A stretch of 7,367 nucleotides of DNA, taken from positions 1-7,367 of the forward strand of contig URCK01000074.1 in NCBI GenBank assembly GCA_900546295.1, given 5' to 3'. The DNA is from an uncultured Eubacteriales bacterium. GTDB taxonomy: Bacteria > Bacillota > Clostridia > Oscillospirales > Oscillospiraceae. The notes under the pieces were generated by a model that made no database searches, had not been told where the DNA came from, and worked only from the letters and a program-made list of their open reading frames with translations. The stretch's first letter is position 1. Each line of letters starts with the position of its first letter. Positions 6,646 to 7,367 of this stretch are shown one piece after another. The position numbers and the translations under genes were made by a program.

Positions 6646-6753
6646 CCCTGCGAGTCGTTACCGGTATCAACCGCGCCCTACTCCGTGAGGCGCGAGTGAC
6701 GTCTACTCGGCGGCGGACTGCCTGCGCCGCGGCGGCATTGCTTCGCTCGCCGC
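6646..6753 (+). repeat. left copy of a long imperfect inverted repeat
   Basis: This stretch aligns, in opposite orientation, with 7261-7367 at roughly 70-75 percent identity by eye with a few small gaps. Shared blocks are CCCTGCG, TATCAACCGCG, ACTCCGT, CGCGAGTGACG, a GGCGG-GACTGC core and GGCGGCATTGCT. It contains a CGCGCC/GGCGCG hairpin (6672-6694). Its last 22 bp recur at 6782-6803. Confidence 0.7.
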
Positions 6754-6781
6754 CTTTTGATGGGTGATGCGTGGACGGGGC

Positions 6782-6803
6782 GCGGCATTGCTTCGCTCGC
6801 CGC
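6782..6803 (+). repeat. second copy of the 22-bp repeat end
   Basis: The 22 bases are identical to 6732-6753, in the same orientation with a 50-bp period (GCGGCATTGCTTCGCTCGCCGC without its outer neighbours). An inverted version with one mismatch lies at 7262-7282. The unit can fold through CGGC/GCCG and GC/GC pairs. Confidence 0.75.
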
Positions 6804-6818
6804 ACTCTTCAAATGATG

Positions 6819-6847
6819 AAAAAACGACCGCATTAGCGGTCGTTTTT
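6819..6847 (-). terminator. terminator of the ribbon-helix-helix gene
   Basis: A perfect 12-bp stem (6820-6831 with 6836-6847) with an ATTA loop is followed by a T-run on the minus strand. The TAA stop codon of the RHH gene overlaps the A-side of the stem, so gene end and terminator are fused in a very compact arrangement. Confidence 0.88.
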
Positions 6848-7013
6848 ACGATTGTGGAAGATTTTTCAGCGCATAATCGATGCACTGGTTGATAAACTCA
6901 CTTCGGCTCATGTTGAATTTTGCAGCAGATGCGTCGATTTGCGCCAGTTTGTCAGGCGCAATGCGGATCGTGATCGGTTCCTTGGTATATTGCTTCGGGA
7001 TGAAATCAGACAT
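6846..7013 (-). CDS. small ribbon-helix-helix (CopG/Arc-type) DNA-binding protein
   Basis: A 55-aa protein with a short basic N-terminal arm, a beta-strand EPITIRIAP (12-20), a first helix DKLAQIDASAAKFN (21-34), then the turn MSRSEF (35-40) and a second helix INQCIDYALKNL (41-52). This is the ribbon-helix-helix pattern of dimeric repressors such as CopG and Arc, where the strand contacts DNA and SRSEFI starts the second helix. The ATG at 7013 has GAGGTG (7025-7020) 6 nt upstream; an in-frame TTG at 7031 would bury that site. No partner toxin of the RelE/ParE type follows it. It is divergent from a 49-aa gene and likely regulates the shared intergenic region, which is an inference. It is more AT-rich than the metabolic genes. 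Confidence 0.85.
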   Translation of the reverse strand: MSDFIPKQYTKEPITIRIAPDKLAQIDASAAKFNMSRSEFINQCIDYALKNLPQS

Positions 7014-7105
7014 GGTAATCACCTCTTGCAATATAGTATGCTGTGGTGTATTCTAAATATAGATTCTAAATTAGCATACGTTTTAGCGTACAGAAGGAGG
7101 GAAAC
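7014..7105. promoter_or_regulatory. divergent regulatory region with direct and inverted repeats
   Basis: This AT-rich 92-bp region separates two divergent small genes. ATTCTAAAT occurs twice in tandem (7050-7058 and 7063-7071, period 13). It is bracketed by perfect 7-bp inverted arms, GTATGCT (7036-7042) and AGCATAC (7073-7079). A plus-strand promoter TTGCAA-17 nt-TATTCT (7026-7054) is plausible. Each direct repeat also carries a minus-strand -10-like TAGAAT, the first directly opposite the plus-strand TATTCT. The repeats are good candidates for binding sites of the adjacent RHH protein. Confidence 0.5.
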
Positions 7106-7255
7106 ATGGAATATCAGAAGATGTACACACTGCTGTTCAACGCCATTACAGATGCATTGAAACAAATGGAATCCCAAAATTTCGGCACTGCCAAAGAAAC
7201 CCTCATCGCCGCCCAACAGCAAGCGGAAGAAATCTATATGTCAGCAGAATCCTAA
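7106..7255 (+). CDS. 49-aa helical protein of unknown function
   Basis: The gene begins with ATG 5 nt after a strong AAGGAGG site (7094-7100) and encodes 49 residues, starting MEYQKMYTLLFNAITDALKQ. The protein appears to be two amphipathic helices (about 3-22 and 27-46) linked by QNFG, rich in Gln and Glu (AQQQAEEIYM), with no membrane segment, cysteine or known catalytic motif. It resembles short uncharacterised helical proteins of Clostridia, from memory only. Its excellent ribosome binding site, regular heptad-like hydrophobic spacing and divergent partner argue that it is real. Possible roles are a small adaptor or a protein-protein interaction partner. It does not look like a classical RHH-linked toxin. 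The downstream DNA goes straight into the right-hand repeat, without a T-tract terminator. Confidence 0.8.
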   Translation: MEYQKMYTLLFNAITDALKQMESQNFGTAKETLIAAQQQAEEIYMSAES

Positions 7256-7260
7256 CCGCG

Positions 7261-7367
7261 ACGGCGAGCGCAGCAATGCCGCCGCCCGCACCGCAGTCTG
7301 CCGCCAGACTACCGTCACTCGCGCGCTACGGAGTGCGCGCGGTTGATAGATGCATCGAAACGCAGGG
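7261..7367 (-). repeat. right copy of the long inverted repeat, cut by window end
   Basis: This is the reverse-complement counterpart of 6646-6753. It starts 6 bp after the 49-aa gene stop and runs to the window edge, so its true end is unknown. It contains two clear hairpins: AGTCTG/CAGACT around CCGC (7295-7310) and a 7-bp CGCGCGC/GCGCGCG stem around TACGGAGT (7320-7341). The second is equivalent to the CGCGCC/GGCGCG hairpin of the left copy. Confidence 0.7.

Larger units (their letters stand above)
6430..6818. other. gene-free region rich in hairpins and repeats
   Basis: About 390 bp without a supportable gene; the open frames here lack ribosome binding sites and run through palindromes. 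In order it holds a 7-bp GCAGCGC/GCGCTGC hairpin (6483-6499), a 21-bp hairpin (6506-6551), a CGTGGC/GCCACG hairpin (6628-6642), a long repeat (6646-6753) and a partial copy of its end (6782-6803). It marks the junction between core peptidase genes and the small AT-richer module to the right. Confidence 0.7.

Noticed and set aside
6437..6688. 83-codon plus-strand frame in the repeat region
   Set aside because: It reads straight through several hairpins and into the long repeat, with no ribosome binding site.
6732..6803. CRISPR-like spacing of the 22-bp repeat
   Set aside because: Only two direct copies occur, followed by a single inverted one, and there are no further regular spacers or cas genes.
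6846..7255. Classical toxin-antitoxin pair
   Set aside because: RHH antitoxin genes normally precede a RelE/ParE- or MazF-type toxin on the same strand. Here the partner is divergent, helical and lacks toxin motifs.

Overview
The window looks like chromosomal DNA from a GC-rich Bacillota, most likely a gut-type Clostridia. The grounds are purine-rich AGGAGG-type ribosome binding sites, sigma-A-like promoters, strong factor-independent terminators with T-tracts, and a gene set for peptide and amino-acid fermentation. The core genes use strongly GC-ending codons. The right end (about 6810-7255) is visibly richer in A and T.

Layout. Positions 1-65 hold what may be the last residues of a tyrosine recombinase, followed by a TGGCAAC direct repeat and a very stable hairpin terminator (154-197). 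A promoter (339-367) then drives a two-gene plus-strand operon: an M24-family (Xaa-Pro aminopeptidase-like) metallopeptidase (401-1651) and, overlapping it by one base (TGATG), an EutH-family membrane transporter (1651-2745). This operon converges at a 17-bp terminator hairpin (2778-2817) on a minus-strand operon, in which a CyuA/YhaM-family [4Fe-4S] L-cysteine desulfidase or serine-dehydratase-like enzyme (4711-3428) overlaps pyroglutamyl-peptidase I (3431-2829) by four bases. Upstream of that, with its own promoter and terminator, lies a minus-strand M32 metallocarboxypeptidase (6372-4873). Three peptidases of different specificity (Xaa-Pro, N-terminal pyroglutamate, C-terminal residues), an amino-acid desulfidase or deaminase and a small-solute permease together suggest peptide and amino-acid catabolism. 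That shared role is an inference from gene content.

Positions 6430-6818 carry no gene but are packed with hairpins and repeats, including a 21-bp stem at 6506-6551. Beyond it is a compact module: a 55-aa ribbon-helix-helix protein (minus, 7013-6846) divergent from a 49-aa helical protein (plus, 7106-7255). They share about 90 bp of AT-rich regulatory DNA with direct and inverted repeats. The module lies between two imperfect copies, in opposite orientation, of a repeat at least about 107 bp long (6646-6753 and 7261-7367; the second runs off the window). This repeat-bracketed two-gene module is the most interesting and least explained part of the window.
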